Assembly: GCF_002933815.1 (NCBI RefSeq)
Contig: NZ_BEYR01000001.1
Span: 1,592,691 to 1,656,690 of the forward strand
DNA length: 64,000 bases
Direction of reading: 5' to 3'
From: Sphingobacterium sp. HMA12
Lineage (GTDB): Bacteria > Bacteroidota > Bacteroidia > Sphingobacteriales > Sphingobacteriaceae
Part shown: positions 22,850 through 32,742 of the stretch, in pieces
Layout: each line of letters opens with the position of its first letter
How positions within the stretch are numbered: the first letter of the stretch is position 1
Made by a program: the position numbers and the translations under genes
Notes under the pieces: model-generated
Seen by the model: only the letters and a program-made list of their open reading frames with translations
Told to the model about the DNA's origin: nothing
Database searches by the model: none

Positions 22850-25258
22850 CTAGAATTTGAGACTCAGCTCGGCTGCAAAATTCCTTGGCATTTGGGCGAC
22901 AACGACCCCCTGTCCAGAAAAGTAATGTGCATTACTGATGTTGTTCATCTTTACACCAAAACGATAGAAATCACGTTCAAGAGAGATCGAAGCATTAAGC
23001 AAGGTATAGGAGGGAAATACAAATTTCCCTGTTGTAGAATTATCAGCAGAAACCTGTTTTCCTACGTGATTTACACCAAAACCAAAACCCAATCCCTGTA
23101 ATTTTGGAGCCTGTAACACATAGCTGATCCAGGAGTTAAAAACCTGTGAAGGACCTGCAGAAGCCGGACGACGCCCCTCAACCGTAGAATCAGCCCGTTG
23201 ATACCGGCTATCATTATAGGTATAACCCGTAAGAATATTTAGCCCTTTGATCGGATTGGTGATCAATTCGAGCTCAATACCTTTGCTGCGTTGTTCGCCG
23301 TCCTGAATTGTTATGTTGTAGTTTTTACCCTCAAATTTAACACTTTCCATACGGGTCATATTATTGACAACAATATCGTAATAGGAAGCGGTAAAGTTGA
23401 AACGGTTATTCCAGAAATTGGTTTTGATCCCCGCTTCCCATTGGTTGGCCAATTGCGGTTTCATCTCATTGGTATATTGACTTAACTCATTACTTGCAGG
23501 AGCAACATAGCTAAAGCTATTCATATAGTTACCATAAGCGGACAATTTATCTTTAAGAACTTGGTACACCACGCCAAATTTGGGTGAAAGCGCCGTTTGC
23601 TTAAAGTTACCTGCTCGTATATTTGTACTTAAGTTCAATTGGCCACGGCTGTTATAATGATCCAATCGCAAGCTCAAAATAGTTGTTAGGCGATCCGTCA
23701 GCGACAGTACGTCAGATAGATAAGCGCCATAGATGTTGCTGGAAGAGTAATTTCGAATTAGCGGTCTCGTAGATAGCTGGATCTTTTGCGAAGCCAGCTG
23801 ATTTGAAATAGACAAATAACCTTTTTCTAAATCCAGCCCATTGATCGTATCAAACACAACAATGGGTGAGTTATTATTCCGTAAGGTTTGATTAAGATAA
23901 TCTAGGCCTACCAAAATTTTATTTTTAACATTTCCGATCTGGAAACTTCCATTGAAATTCTGCTAGATACTCGTCGAACTTCCCTCTGTATTCTGCCATT
24001 GAACATTTCGTTCAAGCAAAGCATCACTTTTATCCCCCCGAATAAATTGGTATTGGTACATGCCTTCTGTTTTTCTGAAATTTCTGGAAATCAACGTCTG
24101 CGAAGTCCAATTATCCGAAATTTTGTAGTTAACCTCACCTTTGATATTAATGGATGGGGCTTTCAGTGTGATATCATTGTTTGAATAGGATCTATTCCAG
24201 TCAAATCCGAGATCTTCGGGTCTTGTCGCAATAAATGGACGCGTCCTTGTTAGAAATATAATGGGGGTGTTGGTACCTTCGTAGTTGTATATCTGTGCAC
24301 CGAGATTAAACGTTAAGCGATCATTGACCTCATAGCTAAACGTTGGCGCAACGAAAAATGATTTTCTAAATTCCGAATCGCGAAAGCCATTTTGGTACTG
24401 ATAAGCAGTATTTAGTCGGAACAAGGTCTTACGATTGTTGGTGATGGGCCCAAATACATCGGCTGTAAGGCGATTTAAGTTGTAGCTACCAAATAAGTAA
24501 GATACTTGGCCACCGTAATAATCCTTAGGCTTTTTGGTCACAAGATTGACCAATCCACCGAATGAAGTTGCCGCTCCACCATATAAAGTACCGGAAGGCC
24601 CTTTTATAACCTCGATACGTTCTACATCTGCAGGATCTATTTCACCATTCGTATTTGCGGGAAGACCATCCACCAAACCTATTTTTGTTGGGAATCCGCG
24701 CAGATTGTAATAAATAGCACCATCTGACGCACGGCCCGGACTTCCCTGCACTTTCACCATACCTACGACATTTTTAACTGCCTCCGACAGATCGGTTGTC
24801 AATTGCTCCTTCATCAATTCCTTATTGACATTGGAATAGGATTGTGGATTTTCCATATAGCCCAGCCGTACCTTTGCAACTTTTGAGCTATCACGTTCCA
24901 AGAATTTATTTCGTCGATAACCGTATACAGTAACGCCATCTAAGTAATAATTATTTTTAGTCCCATAAATTGTTGGGAGTACAGTTGTCCCGTTATCGAT
25001 ATGAATATTCTCCCGTAATATTTCAATATCATTTAGACTGACTTGCATAATATAGGCGCCTGGAGGAACATGGTCAAGATAGAATTCTCCCATAGCATTC
25101 GTCCGCCCCTGATAAGAGGTATTTAACAGTCGTACAATAGCATCTTTGGCAACAACGGATTGATCTACCATGATCTTACCGGATATACGGTCGGCCTTCT
25201 GGCCAAATGCTGTGAAGAACAGCAAGATTGAAACGATAAAAAGTATCGATCTTTTCAT
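22850..25258 (-). pseudogene. TonB-dependent siderophore-type receptor interrupted by an in-frame TAG
   Basis: The frame from ATG at 25258 to the stop at 22850 spans 803 codons with exactly one internal stop, TAG at 23963-23965; no frameshift is present. The first half (431 residues) has a signal peptide, a carboxypeptidase-regulatory-like domain ('GRTNAMGEFYLDHVPPGAYIM'), a TonB-box-like region and a complete plug ('YYNLRGFPTKIGLVDGLP', 'DPADVERIEVIKGPSGTLYGGAATSFGGLVNLVTKKP'). The second half holds the remaining barrel ('YKLLN'-type strands, 'GFGFGVNHVGKQVSADN') and ends with 'AAELSLKF', the terminal Phe of outer-membrane barrels. Across the stop the protein reads 'SSTSI-stop-QNFNGSFQIGN', so the likely ancestral codon is CAG (Gln). 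Either a recent nonsense mutation, suppression, or a sequencing error. Family: ferrichrome/ferrioxamine-type receptors; the exact siderophore is unknown. Confidence 0.88.
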
Positions 25259-25297
25259 AAAAATTGTGATGGTTTTTAAACTTTATTAAATCTTTTA

Positions 25298-25314
25298 TTT
25301 AGACAAATTCTAAG
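25298..25314 (-). promoter_or_regulatory. Candidate Fur-type iron box upstream of the TonB receptor
   Basis: TTTAGA-caaat-TCTAAG on the plus strand (minus: CTTAGAATTTGTCTAAA) is an almost perfect inverted repeat 40 bases ahead of the receptor start. It resembles the AT-rich TTTAGA/TCTAAA repeats reported for Fur in related bacteria. Position and gene type fit iron repression; binding is not shown. Confidence 0.4.
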
Positions 25315-25675
25315 CAAAAGTAGGCTATATTTTTAAATTTCAAAACAAGCTTATAAAATGACGCAATCTGATATATTTCTCCATTCGATCACAATATTTA
25401 CTAAAAAAAAATATGCAATCAAACAAATACACATATAATCTTATAATTTCTTAAAACACTAAAAAAACAATGTAAAAAACTTTATTATATTCAATATATT
25501 TAAATACTATTAACGCAAATAAAGTAAAACATGCCCTTTTTCAATTTCAACATCAGTAATTAGCGTATTGGAACGATTGGAGAAAAAAAGGTAGTTGTCG
25601 GTTTTGATCCAACTACGGTGGTAGCGTTTCAGGTATGGGAATTTCTTTTTAAATCAGTAGAGCAATGATCACATA
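25315..25675. other. AT-rich intergenic region, no gene seen
   Basis: About 360 bases of very AT-rich DNA between the receptor promoter and the macroglobulin terminator. The only structure noticed is a short inverted repeat GTAGTTG/CAACTAC near 25590-25613. Both flanking genes are on the minus strand. Confidence 0.45.
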
Positions 25676-25714
25676 AAAAGATCTACTTCCGAATGATTCG
25701 GAAGTAGATCTTTT
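25676..25714 (-). terminator. Strong terminator of the macroglobulin gene
   Basis: Nineteen-base perfect arms (25676-25694 and 25696-25714, starting AAAAGATCTACTTCCGAAT) with one base between them, followed in minus-strand direction by a T-run. It lies 13 bases beyond the stop at 25728. Confidence 0.85.
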
Positions 25715-25727
25715 AGTTCAATTGCAA

Positions 25728-28700
25728 CTAAGGAATAATTGTCAATATGGCATTTGCACTACGTGCATTAATGGCGGGATCATACATACATCCTACCGTA
25801 GTAATTCCCGAATTAAATGTGCCCGGATTATTGGCTTTAACCTCATACTCATAGATTGATCTCCCCTTTGGCAGGCGATCCATAAAGTAATTTGTCGAAG
25901 CATCTTTTGAACTAAAATAATACCCCTTACGCCATTGGTATCCAGAAGGGCTATACACAGGCTCAACACCAGCTGGGCGACTATCTTTCAGATGAACATA
26001 TTGAATGGGGTCATCATTGATTACTGTAATTCTAACTTTGATCCGTTCTCCCAATTTGGCCTCCTTAGATTCTACCCACTCGCCTTTTCGCTCGACCAGA
26101 TATACTTTCTGAACTGAAAGCCCATTTGTACTGGATTTCACCAGATCAAGATCAGCAAAATACTGATGGACAATACTTCCAGAAATAATTCTATTATTAT
26201 TGTTTTGTATTTGAATAGCCTTATCAGTTTGCAGTTCTACTTGATCAAATTGCTTACTGACTTCCCCCAAAACATTGTTACTTAGTTCAGCCTCTTCCCT
26301 ATTGATCAAAACACGCACGGTGTTTCCGGTAACAAAATCCTTCGGATTGTCCGCTAATAATAGCGCATATACGGCATCAACTGTCATCCAGGTGCTAGAC
26401 CAATGATTGACCTGTTTGTTATAATAGATCCATTGGGTGACTTGATTCAGCTTCGCCGGGTTATTTAGTTTGTACGCTTCGACGAGATAAGATTGTAAAC
26501 TAATCTTATTGTATTGATTCAAATTACTTTTCCAGTACATTCCCTTTTGTACATCTACAATCGCCTCTTGATCAAGTCTATTTTTAATTTCCAGACTTTG
26601 TTTACCTTGCCCAAAAAGCTGGTTAACAATCCATGCTTTAGCCGCCAGTCCCGCATTTCGACCGGCACTGCTTAAGGAGGAATTATGCAATTTGCGCTGA
26701 AGGGATCGGAGTGAATCTTGCGGTAAAAGATTGAATTCAGTCCAGTACCGGCGCGCAAACAAATAGTCTATTCCAACATCCACACTGGCTTTGGACGAAA
26801 ATATGACCGGATCGCGATCAAGGTATTGTGTAAGCCTCAAAGCAAGGTCACGCATATCACTGTTGATTAAGGTTCTGTCCAAATAGAGTACCTTCCCGAA
26901 GATTTCCAACATACGGATGCTAATTTCGGTGTTGGCTTGCCCACCGTCAAACCAGGCAAACGAACCATCTTTGGATTGATTGTTTTTTATCTTCTGTTCA
27001 ACGGTACTGATTTCCGATTGTATATCAGCGTTAAAAAATGCTGCAATTGCTTTCAACCGTTCCTTATCTCCCTGCATTTCCCGTAGCCAGGGCATTTCTT
27101 CCATTTTGAACTCATCTAAACTGCTATTCTCCTCTAATCGTCCTTTTTTTGATCCGACATCCAATTTCTTGAAATAGTCTGTCACAGCAGGATAATGTAG
27201 CTGTATGTATTGCGCCATCTTGAGACCAAACCATTTGCTGCTCAATTGTTCATTACATTCGTAGGGATAGTTTTTCAAATAGTCCAGTGCAGAGAGTATT
27301 TCCAATATAGGATTGCTTTGCACTTGTATCCTTCCCATGAGGTTATCCTTAGTATTTCCTTTTAACGGATATCTTTTGGATTCTCCTGCTTCTAGAATAA
27401 TTTTCTCCGAATCAGCAACCAGAATTTTATTTGGTAATACCGGAATTTCAATAATTTCACCGTCAGAAAACTCATTGCCAGCCGCAAGGATGCGAATTTG
27501 TATTGTTGGATATTCAGCGGGGATTTGCAAAGTCCATTCGACGGTTGTGTTATTGGATGCTGCTACACTAAAGTTTTTTAGGACGGAATCAATCTGGAAA
27601 GCCGCCGAAACGACCTGATTATTTCGTGGATCAATAAGTTCTATTTTCGAATTTCCCTGAATGCGCTCCTTCGTCATATTTTGAATTTGCGCCTTGATCG
27701 TGATCTGGTCACTGGTTCTAAAATAGCGTGGAATATTCGGGCGCACCATCAGCTGTTTTAGTGTTTGCGTAAAATAGGTGCCTCCAACTGACGCCAGTTC
27801 CTGAGTATGCGCAAAAAGTAATAACTTCCATTTTGTCAATGCTTCGGGGCTGTCAAATTCAAAGTTGATATTACCCGCTTCATCGGTATATAAATTGGGA
27901 TAGAAGAAAGCGGTTTCCTGAAGATTGGTCCGGGCCTTAATCCGCTTGAACTGATTGTCTGCAGGGGCATCCATTTCAATAGCACCCATTCCAAATTCGG
28001 CAAGCTCCTCATTGACCGTACTTCCTACGACTGCCGGTTCATAGAGCACTGCTGAAGCGGCTAAAGGTCGCGACTGCTTTGTTACACGGGCTGCACCGCG
28101 GATGCGTATCGCGCCAACTTCAGCACGCAGTCCCGGGTCCCGCAACTCGTCATACATGGTCACTGTTGACATGTAGGCTTGGTTATCCATTAGGTTTGAT
28201 AACAAACCATAGTCATAAATCTGATTCCGTTGGTTATCGGCATTAGCGCCGTAGTAATACGAGACAAACATATCTCTCGAACTGATCTGCTGTCTAAAAG
28301 CATTGTTGATGTAGTAATAATTGGTCCTTGGATAATAAGGATAACGCAATTGAAAAGAACCGAAAGCATTGCTAGCAAATGCGTCCAAGGATGCATCATA
28401 CATCGTAGCCAACACTTCTGTAGCTATTGTTTTATCCTCCTGCTTGACCATAAAGCTCCATTTTTCTTTTTGACCGGGCGTTATTTTATCCCGAAATGTC
28501 TTGGTTTGGATCGTTAACTCCTTATTTGATTGATAAATAGGAATCACAATTGGTGCTAGCGCCAGCTGATTATTAACCACAAAAAGTGCATTCAGCTGTA
28601 GTTGTCCCATGACATCTTTTTCATCCAAGACAAATTGATAGTCAATACGCCCATTTTTCCAATTTAGGATTTTTGTATCTAATTTCTGCGCGTTTCTCTC

Positions 28701-31526
28701 GCGCAATAACAACAGTTTACTTGCATTTTTCACATCAGTCTGCAGCATGATGGTGACCCGATCACCGATCTTGTATTTATCTTTATCCAACCGGTAAGAG
28801 AAAAACTCCTGCTCATTTAGTTTCTTATCTTTTGACCGATATAAACTCGTATAGCTAACCGTGCGTACGGTATCGCCTTCCTGTATACTGATGGCTTCGA
28901 TCTGGTATCTCCCCCAGTTGAATTTTAATGAATCCAGGATGATCTTACTCGTATCGGCGTTATCAAAATCATAACTGGCTATTTTGGTCTTTTTCTCTTC
29001 TTTTTGGAGGGAAACAGGATCAAAATAAAGTGGGAAATACTTACTATAAAGCTCTTTTGAAAGCAGGTGATATTCTACCCGTCCAAAACTCCCTTGGTAT
29101 TCCGCTGTCAAAGGAATGCTGGCATCTTCCAACTTATAAATCGTAACCTTTCCGTCGAACTTCATCGGAAACCCGTTTTGATTTTGCTTTAAGATCGTAA
29201 CATCGCGCCATTTCTTTTCTTCCATAAGAGCTGGAACCTGAATCTGCAGCTGCCATGGACGAGACGAATAAACATAAGCACCAGAAGCCGCCTGCATCTC
29301 CCCTGTCTGATTTACCACCTCAGCTTGATACGTCAATACATAGTCTTTCAGTCCGGCAAACTGACGGTCCATCAAGGGTACCCGAATGGTAAAATTTCCT
29401 TTTTCATTAACGGTTGTTGTCGAATCGCTATAAACAATATTCTTTCCCTCCCTCGCATGATAGAATGATACTTTATACTTGACTGTGGAACCGACCAGCG
29501 ATACGCCAGCCAGACTCTCTGCTTTGCCAACAAATACCGCAGTATCTTTGGCCGTATAGGTCAATTTATTCGGCTCCAAAATTACTTCAAATGTCGGTCG
29601 CTTATATTCTTCGACCCGGAAATAGTGTTGATCAAGCTGTTTTGAGTTGTAAAATACCAAGAGATTATAATTTCCATTCAATGCCTTTGACGGCAGCTGG
29701 AAACTCGCGTTGGCAGACCCAAACAGATTCGTAGTCAAGTTGATCGAGTCGATCTTCTGACGATTGGCATCCTGCAGATAGATTTTAATAGTTTGTTTTT
29801 CTAAGACCTTGCCCTGCTGTACATGATCATCGTAAAGAATTGTCTTAAAATAAACGATTTGTCCTGGTCGGTAGATTGCTCTATCCAATAAGCTGAGGGC
29901 ACGCATATTTCGCTTATTATTGCTTTCGGCTGATTGGCTCAGGTTGTTTTGATAATAGACTTGATTTTCGTTATCCAAAGGAATTAATGTCTTTTCCCCA
30001 GGTAGCAACAATGCATGATTGCGTAGATAGCCCTCATTTTTGGGTGGGTAGGTCGACTTAAAGCTGAATTCGCCGACAGCATTGGTCTTCAATTGCGCAA
30101 TCAATTTAGGAAGAGCATTATCTACAAGATGGTACAATGTTGCGCTTTGATTGGTATAGGGTGCTCCGGTTTTTCTGTTCAATAACAAACCCGAATATAT
30201 AAACTCATCGGTAGATTTTACAGCTATATTTCCGGGTACAAATGCATCTGAAATGATAAGCTGAGATACAGCGACATCCTGCTCCTGCCCATTATCTTGA
30301 AAAAACATATTATTCCCGACCAAAATGGTATAAGTACCTGCTTTAAGCGGGTTAATTTTATAAATTGTATTGTGCGTTGTATAATCACCAAACGTTTTCA
30401 ATGCCACTTGTTCCTCATAGATCAGCGCCGCATCTACTGTAGTCCGATAACTTACAGAATCATATTTTACCGTATAGTCCTTTGAACGCTTCGGCATCAG
30501 GCTTGTATTATACACCCGGATATAAATGCTATCTACATTTGTGTGGTAGATTTGGACTGGTACATATTCTTCAGTCGGTGCCGTTTTCTTGTAATTTAAG
30601 GTAATGGAAGCCTTCCTGATTTCCTTCATTAAATTAACTGCATTCGAAATCCATGGTGATTTTGGGTATTCTTTTAAGGCTTTTTCAAGATAGGTAACTG
30701 CCGTAGCCTTTTTCCCAATATCATTGAAAGCCACCGCTATCTGATACAATAAAAAAGCGTTATAGTCACTTTTATTGCCCGCTATATTTTTCAGGTACTC
30801 GTCCACGCTTTCTTCGATATGATTCCATTTCCAATCATTGGACATGATATAGCTACGCGCATCCGGATAATTATTTTCGGTACTGATAGTTAGCAATCTC
30901 GCTTTAAGTTTATCCTTATTCGCCGTGCTGACATCCTTAAATGTATTCAAAAAATCCAGGTACTGGTAGCTTAGAAAATGGTAGAGTGTAGGATTCAGAC
31001 TAAGGTTCCGGCTTTCGACAAACAGACCTTTCCAGCGTGTTATGGGTTGAGCACTTAATCCGTTTACATCCGAAATTGACAGGCGAAAAATAGAATCAAT
31101 CATCTGTATTTTACCTTTTGCGTCTATTGCCACAAATTTGTTCTGGCTTTTACTTGCATACCGATTAATATTGGAAAATAGATAGCTTGCATAAAAATTT
31201 TGAAGGACCGCTTTTTCTATCTTTTCAGCTTTCCGGATATTGTCTTCAAAATGTTTCTGAATACGCAAAAAAGAAGAATCCTCGGATTGGTTTACCTCCA
31301 AGACTTTGCTCTCGGCCAAAAATGCCCGCATCCATTCAGCATGATCTTTGGAGCGTCGAGCTTCGGCTTTAATATCGGCTAATAAGGGTAAGATCTGCTC
31401 ATAGTTTTTTAGGGAAATAAGCCGTTCGACCTCGTTCCACTTTGTCAACTGCTTGTCTGGACCATGCTCCTGCGAAAATCCCAAGACCGGGATACATATC
31501 AACAATAACCAAATGTATTTTTTCAT
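25728..31526 (-). CDS. Alpha-2-macroglobulin family protein with thioester motif
   Basis: A 1932-residue exported protein; the start at 31526 gives a signal peptide (MKKYIWLLLICIPVLGFSQ), whereas the frame is open 38 codons further upstream without a signal. N-terminal residues to about 400 are helical/TPR-like, then come MG1-MG domains, an MG2-type segment ('RALSLLDRAIYRPGQIVYFKTILYDD'), the A2M domain ('TAFFYPNLYTDEAGNINFEFDSPEALTKWKLLLFAHT'; 'RPNIPRYFRTSDQITIKAQIQNMT') and the thioester region 'YPYECNEQLSSKW' with Cys1424 and the Gln two residues after Asn. Bacterial A2Ms trap proteases in the periplasm or on the surface. No penicillin-binding-protein-1C gene, the usual E. coli partner, adjoins it. 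It stands alone with its own terminator. Confidence 0.9.
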   Translation of the reverse strand: MKKYIWLLLICIPVLGFSQEHGPDKQLTKWNEVERLISLKNYEQILPLLADIKAEARRSKDHAEWMRAFLAESKVLEVNQSEDSSFLRIQKHFEDNIRKAEKIEKAVLQNFYASYLFSNINRYASKSQNKFVAIDAKGKIQMIDSIFRLSISDVNGLSAQPITRWKGLFVESRNLSLNPTLYHFLSYQYLDFLNTFKDVSTANKDKLKARLLTISTENNYPDARSYIMSNDWKWNHIEESVDEYLKNIAGNKSDYNAFLLYQIAVAFNDIGKKATAVTYLEKALKEYPKSPWISNAVNLMKEIRKASITLNYKKTAPTEEYVPVQIYHTNVDSIYIRVYNTSLMPKRSKDYTVKYDSVSYRTTVDAALIYEEQVALKTFGDYTTHNTIYKINPLKAGTYTILVGNNMFFQDNGQEQDVAVSQLIISDAFVPGNIAVKSTDEFIYSGLLLNRKTGAPYTNQSATLYHLVDNALPKLIAQLKTNAVGEFSFKSTYPPKNEGYLRNHALLLPGEKTLIPLDNENQVYYQNNLSQSAESNNKRNMRALSLLDRAIYRPGQIVYFKTILYDDHVQQGKVLEKQTIKIYLQDANRQKIDSINLTTNLFGSANASFQLPSKALNGNYNLLVFYNSKQLDQHYFRVEEYKRPTFEVILEPNKLTYTAKDTAVFVGKAESLAGVSLVGSTVKYKVSFYHAREGKNIVYSDSTTTVNEKGNFTIRVPLMDRQFAGLKDYVLTYQAEVVNQTGEMQAASGAYVYSSRPWQLQIQVPALMEEKKWRDVTILKQNQNGFPMKFDGKVTIYKLEDASIPLTAEYQGSFGRVEYHLLSKELYSKYFPLYFDPVSLQKEEKKTKIASYDFDNADTSKIILDSLKFNWGRYQIEAISIQEGDTVRTVSYTSLYRSKDKKLNEQEFFSYRLDKDKYKIGDRVTIMLQTDVKNASKLLLLRERNAQKLDTKILNWKNGRIDYQFVLDEKDVMGQLQLNALFVVNNQLALAPIVIPIYQSNKELTIQTKTFRDKITPGQKEKWSFMVKQEDKTIATEVLATMYDASLDAFASNAFGSFQLRYPYYPRTNYYYINNAFRQQISSRDMFVSYYYGANADNQRNQIYDYGLLSNLMDNQAYMSTVTMYDELRDPGLRAEVGAIRIRGAARVTKQSRPLAASAVLYEPAVVGSTVNEELAEFGMGAIEMDAPADNQFKRIKARTNLQETAFFYPNLYTDEAGNINFEFDSPEALTKWKLLLFAHTQELASVGGTYFTQTLKQLMVRPNIPRYFRTSDQITIKAQIQNMTKERIQGNSKIELIDPRNNQVVSAAFQIDSVLKNFSVAASNNTTVEWTLQIPAEYPTIQIRILAAGNEFSDGEIIEIPVLPNKILVADSEKIILEAGESKRYPLKGNTKDNLMGRIQVQSNPILEILSALDYLKNYPYECNEQLSSKWFGLKMAQYIQLHYPAVTDYFKKLDVGSKKGRLEENSSLDEFKMEEMPWLREMQGDKERLKAIAAFFNADIQSEISTVEQKIKNNQSKDGSFAWFDGGQANTEISIRMLEIFGKVLYLDRTLINSDMRDLALRLTQYLDRDPVIFSSKASVDVGIDYLFARRYWTEFNLLPQDSLRSLQRKLHNSSLSSAGRNAGLAAKAWIVNQLFGQGKQSLEIKNRLDQEAIVDVQKGMYWKSNLNQYNKISLQSYLVEAYKLNNPAKLNQVTQWIYYNKQVNHWSSTWMTVDAVYALLLADNPKDFVTGNTVRVLINREEAELSNNVLGEVSKQFDQVELQTDKAIQIQNNNNRIISGSIVHQYFADLDLVKSSTNGLSVQKVYLVERKGEWVESKEAKLGERIKVRITVINDDPIQYVHLKDSRPAGVEPVYSPSGYQWRKGYYFSSKDASTNYFMDRLPKGRSIYEYEVKANNPGTFNSGITTVGCMYDPAINARSANAILTIIP

Positions 31527-31682
31527 AAAATATGACGCTAAATATTTACTAAATATCCTGTTTTTTTTCGAAAGGATGCGATAAATTAGCATATTCCATA
31601 ACTGTTTAAAAAAATACTTCACCTCTGACCGATACAGCATTCTGGGGTATATTTTATTTATCTTTACTGTAAAATACGATAC

Positions 31683-32474
31683 ATGAATTATTTGAAATTT
31701 ACAGGCCTCTTCATTCTTTCGGTCATTATATTATCGGCATGTCAAAATAAGACAACGAATTTGACGCAAAAAAAATCACCAATTTCAACGGATACAACGA
31801 TATCTTTCCAGCAAATCTCTTCTAAGAAAGCTCTCCCTGCAGCAATTGGCAGTCCAACGGATTCAATGGTAAAAGGGCATCTCCTGCTTCCCTTTGCCTA
31901 TCGGGTCTGGGAGAATAATAATGTATCCAAAGTAATTAATGACAACTGGTTGGAACTATATCGTAAAAACGGGAAATATTATGTAGGAAAGGCAAAATAT
32001 AAGATTACTTACGAAAAGGAGGAACCCTGTTCAGGATTGCCCACAGAAACCATAGACTCGGAGAATGATGTTTTGGTGTTTTTCAATATAGCTAACATAC
32101 AACATGGCGCTGTAGACAGCATCTCTTTCCCAAATAAGATTATCCCATCCAATAAATCATTCGAGTTTACCTATAAAAATGACCGTTATCAATTGCGCGC
32201 TTCGGGGATTGAATTCTATAAAGATGAGGACCGGAAACCAAACGCAAAATATACATTGAAGCTTTTTATTAATGGTCAATACACGCGTACGTTGATAGAT
32301 CAATCTGCCTATCATGACACAGCGACTGAACTTGAATTTATTGGCGACCTGGATCGAGACGGCAAACTGGACTTTGTCATCTCCAGCCCCCGTGATTATG
32401 AAGAATCAAGAACCATAGTCATTTTATCTACGGCTGCGTATCCATTTGTTGGTACTGTACAGTTTGATTGCTAG
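31683..32474 (+). CDS. Lipoprotein of unknown function
   Basis: A 263-residue protein with a lipoprotein signal ('YLKFTGLFILSVIILSAC', lipobox LSAC, Cys20). The mature part is a mixed beta protein with 'GKYYVGKAKYKITYEKEEPCSGLPTETIDSENDVLVFF' and near the C-terminus 'ELEFIGDLDRDGKLDFVISSPRDYEESRTIVIL', a D-x-D-x-D-G calcium-loop or FG-GAP-like repeat. This could be a single Ca2+-binding blade. No family is recognised. It is divergent from the macroglobulin gene across about 155 bases and may share its promoter region. A weak terminator follows. Confidence 0.75.
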   Translation: MNYLKFTGLFILSVIILSACQNKTTNLTQKKSPISTDTTISFQQISSKKALPAAIGSPTDSMVKGHLLLPFAYRVWENNNVSKVINDNWLELYRKNGKYYVGKAKYKITYEKEEPCSGLPTETIDSENDVLVFFNIANIQHGAVDSISFPNKIIPSNKSFEFTYKNDRYQLRASGIEFYKDEDRKPNAKYTLKLFINGQYTRTLIDQSAYHDTATELEFIGDLDRDGKLDFVISSPRDYEESRTIVILSTAAYPFVGTVQFDC

Positions 32475-32478
32475 GTAT

Positions 32479-32504
32479 GACTAATGATTAGTCGATATTT
32501 TTTC
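32479..32504 (+). terminator. Possible terminator after the lipoprotein gene
   Basis: GACTAAT-g-ATTAGTC at 32479-32493 followed by GATATTTTTT. The short stem makes it weak. The remaining bases to 32742 contain only a 32-codon frame at 32598 that I do not consider a supported gene. Confidence 0.45.
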
Positions 32505-32742
32505 ATATATTTAATAAATAATTCATATCCAGTTAATATCAGTTTCGTTCCTTTATAGTGGGATAATTATTGGAGTTAACACTTTAATGTATCAATTATG
32601 AAAACGATCAACTATTTTTTCCAAAGGATTATATTTCGAATCTTTTTAGGTCGGTTCAGTTCATTTTACTCACCACTAAGATTCCATAAAAATTAATTCA
32701 TATTCAGGTCAGTCGACGTCACTGGCAACTATATTTCAATAA

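Noticed and set aside
22847..23485. Plus-strand frames across the TonB receptor.
   Set aside because: Shadows of barrel codons; they do not resemble any protein.
23912..23914. TTG start giving a separate 354-residue protein for the receptor's second half.
   Set aside because: The half lacks a signal peptide and plug and is in frame with the first half, so it is the rest of one gene.
31527..31640. N-terminal extension of the macroglobulin gene.
   Set aside because: The signal peptide begins only at 31526; an extension of 38 residues would bury it.
32598..32696. A 32-codon frame (MKTINYFFQRIIFRIFLGRF...) upstream of the GH1 gene.
   Set aside because: No ribosome-binding site, no recognisable pattern and lies in AT-rich DNA; nothing supports translation.
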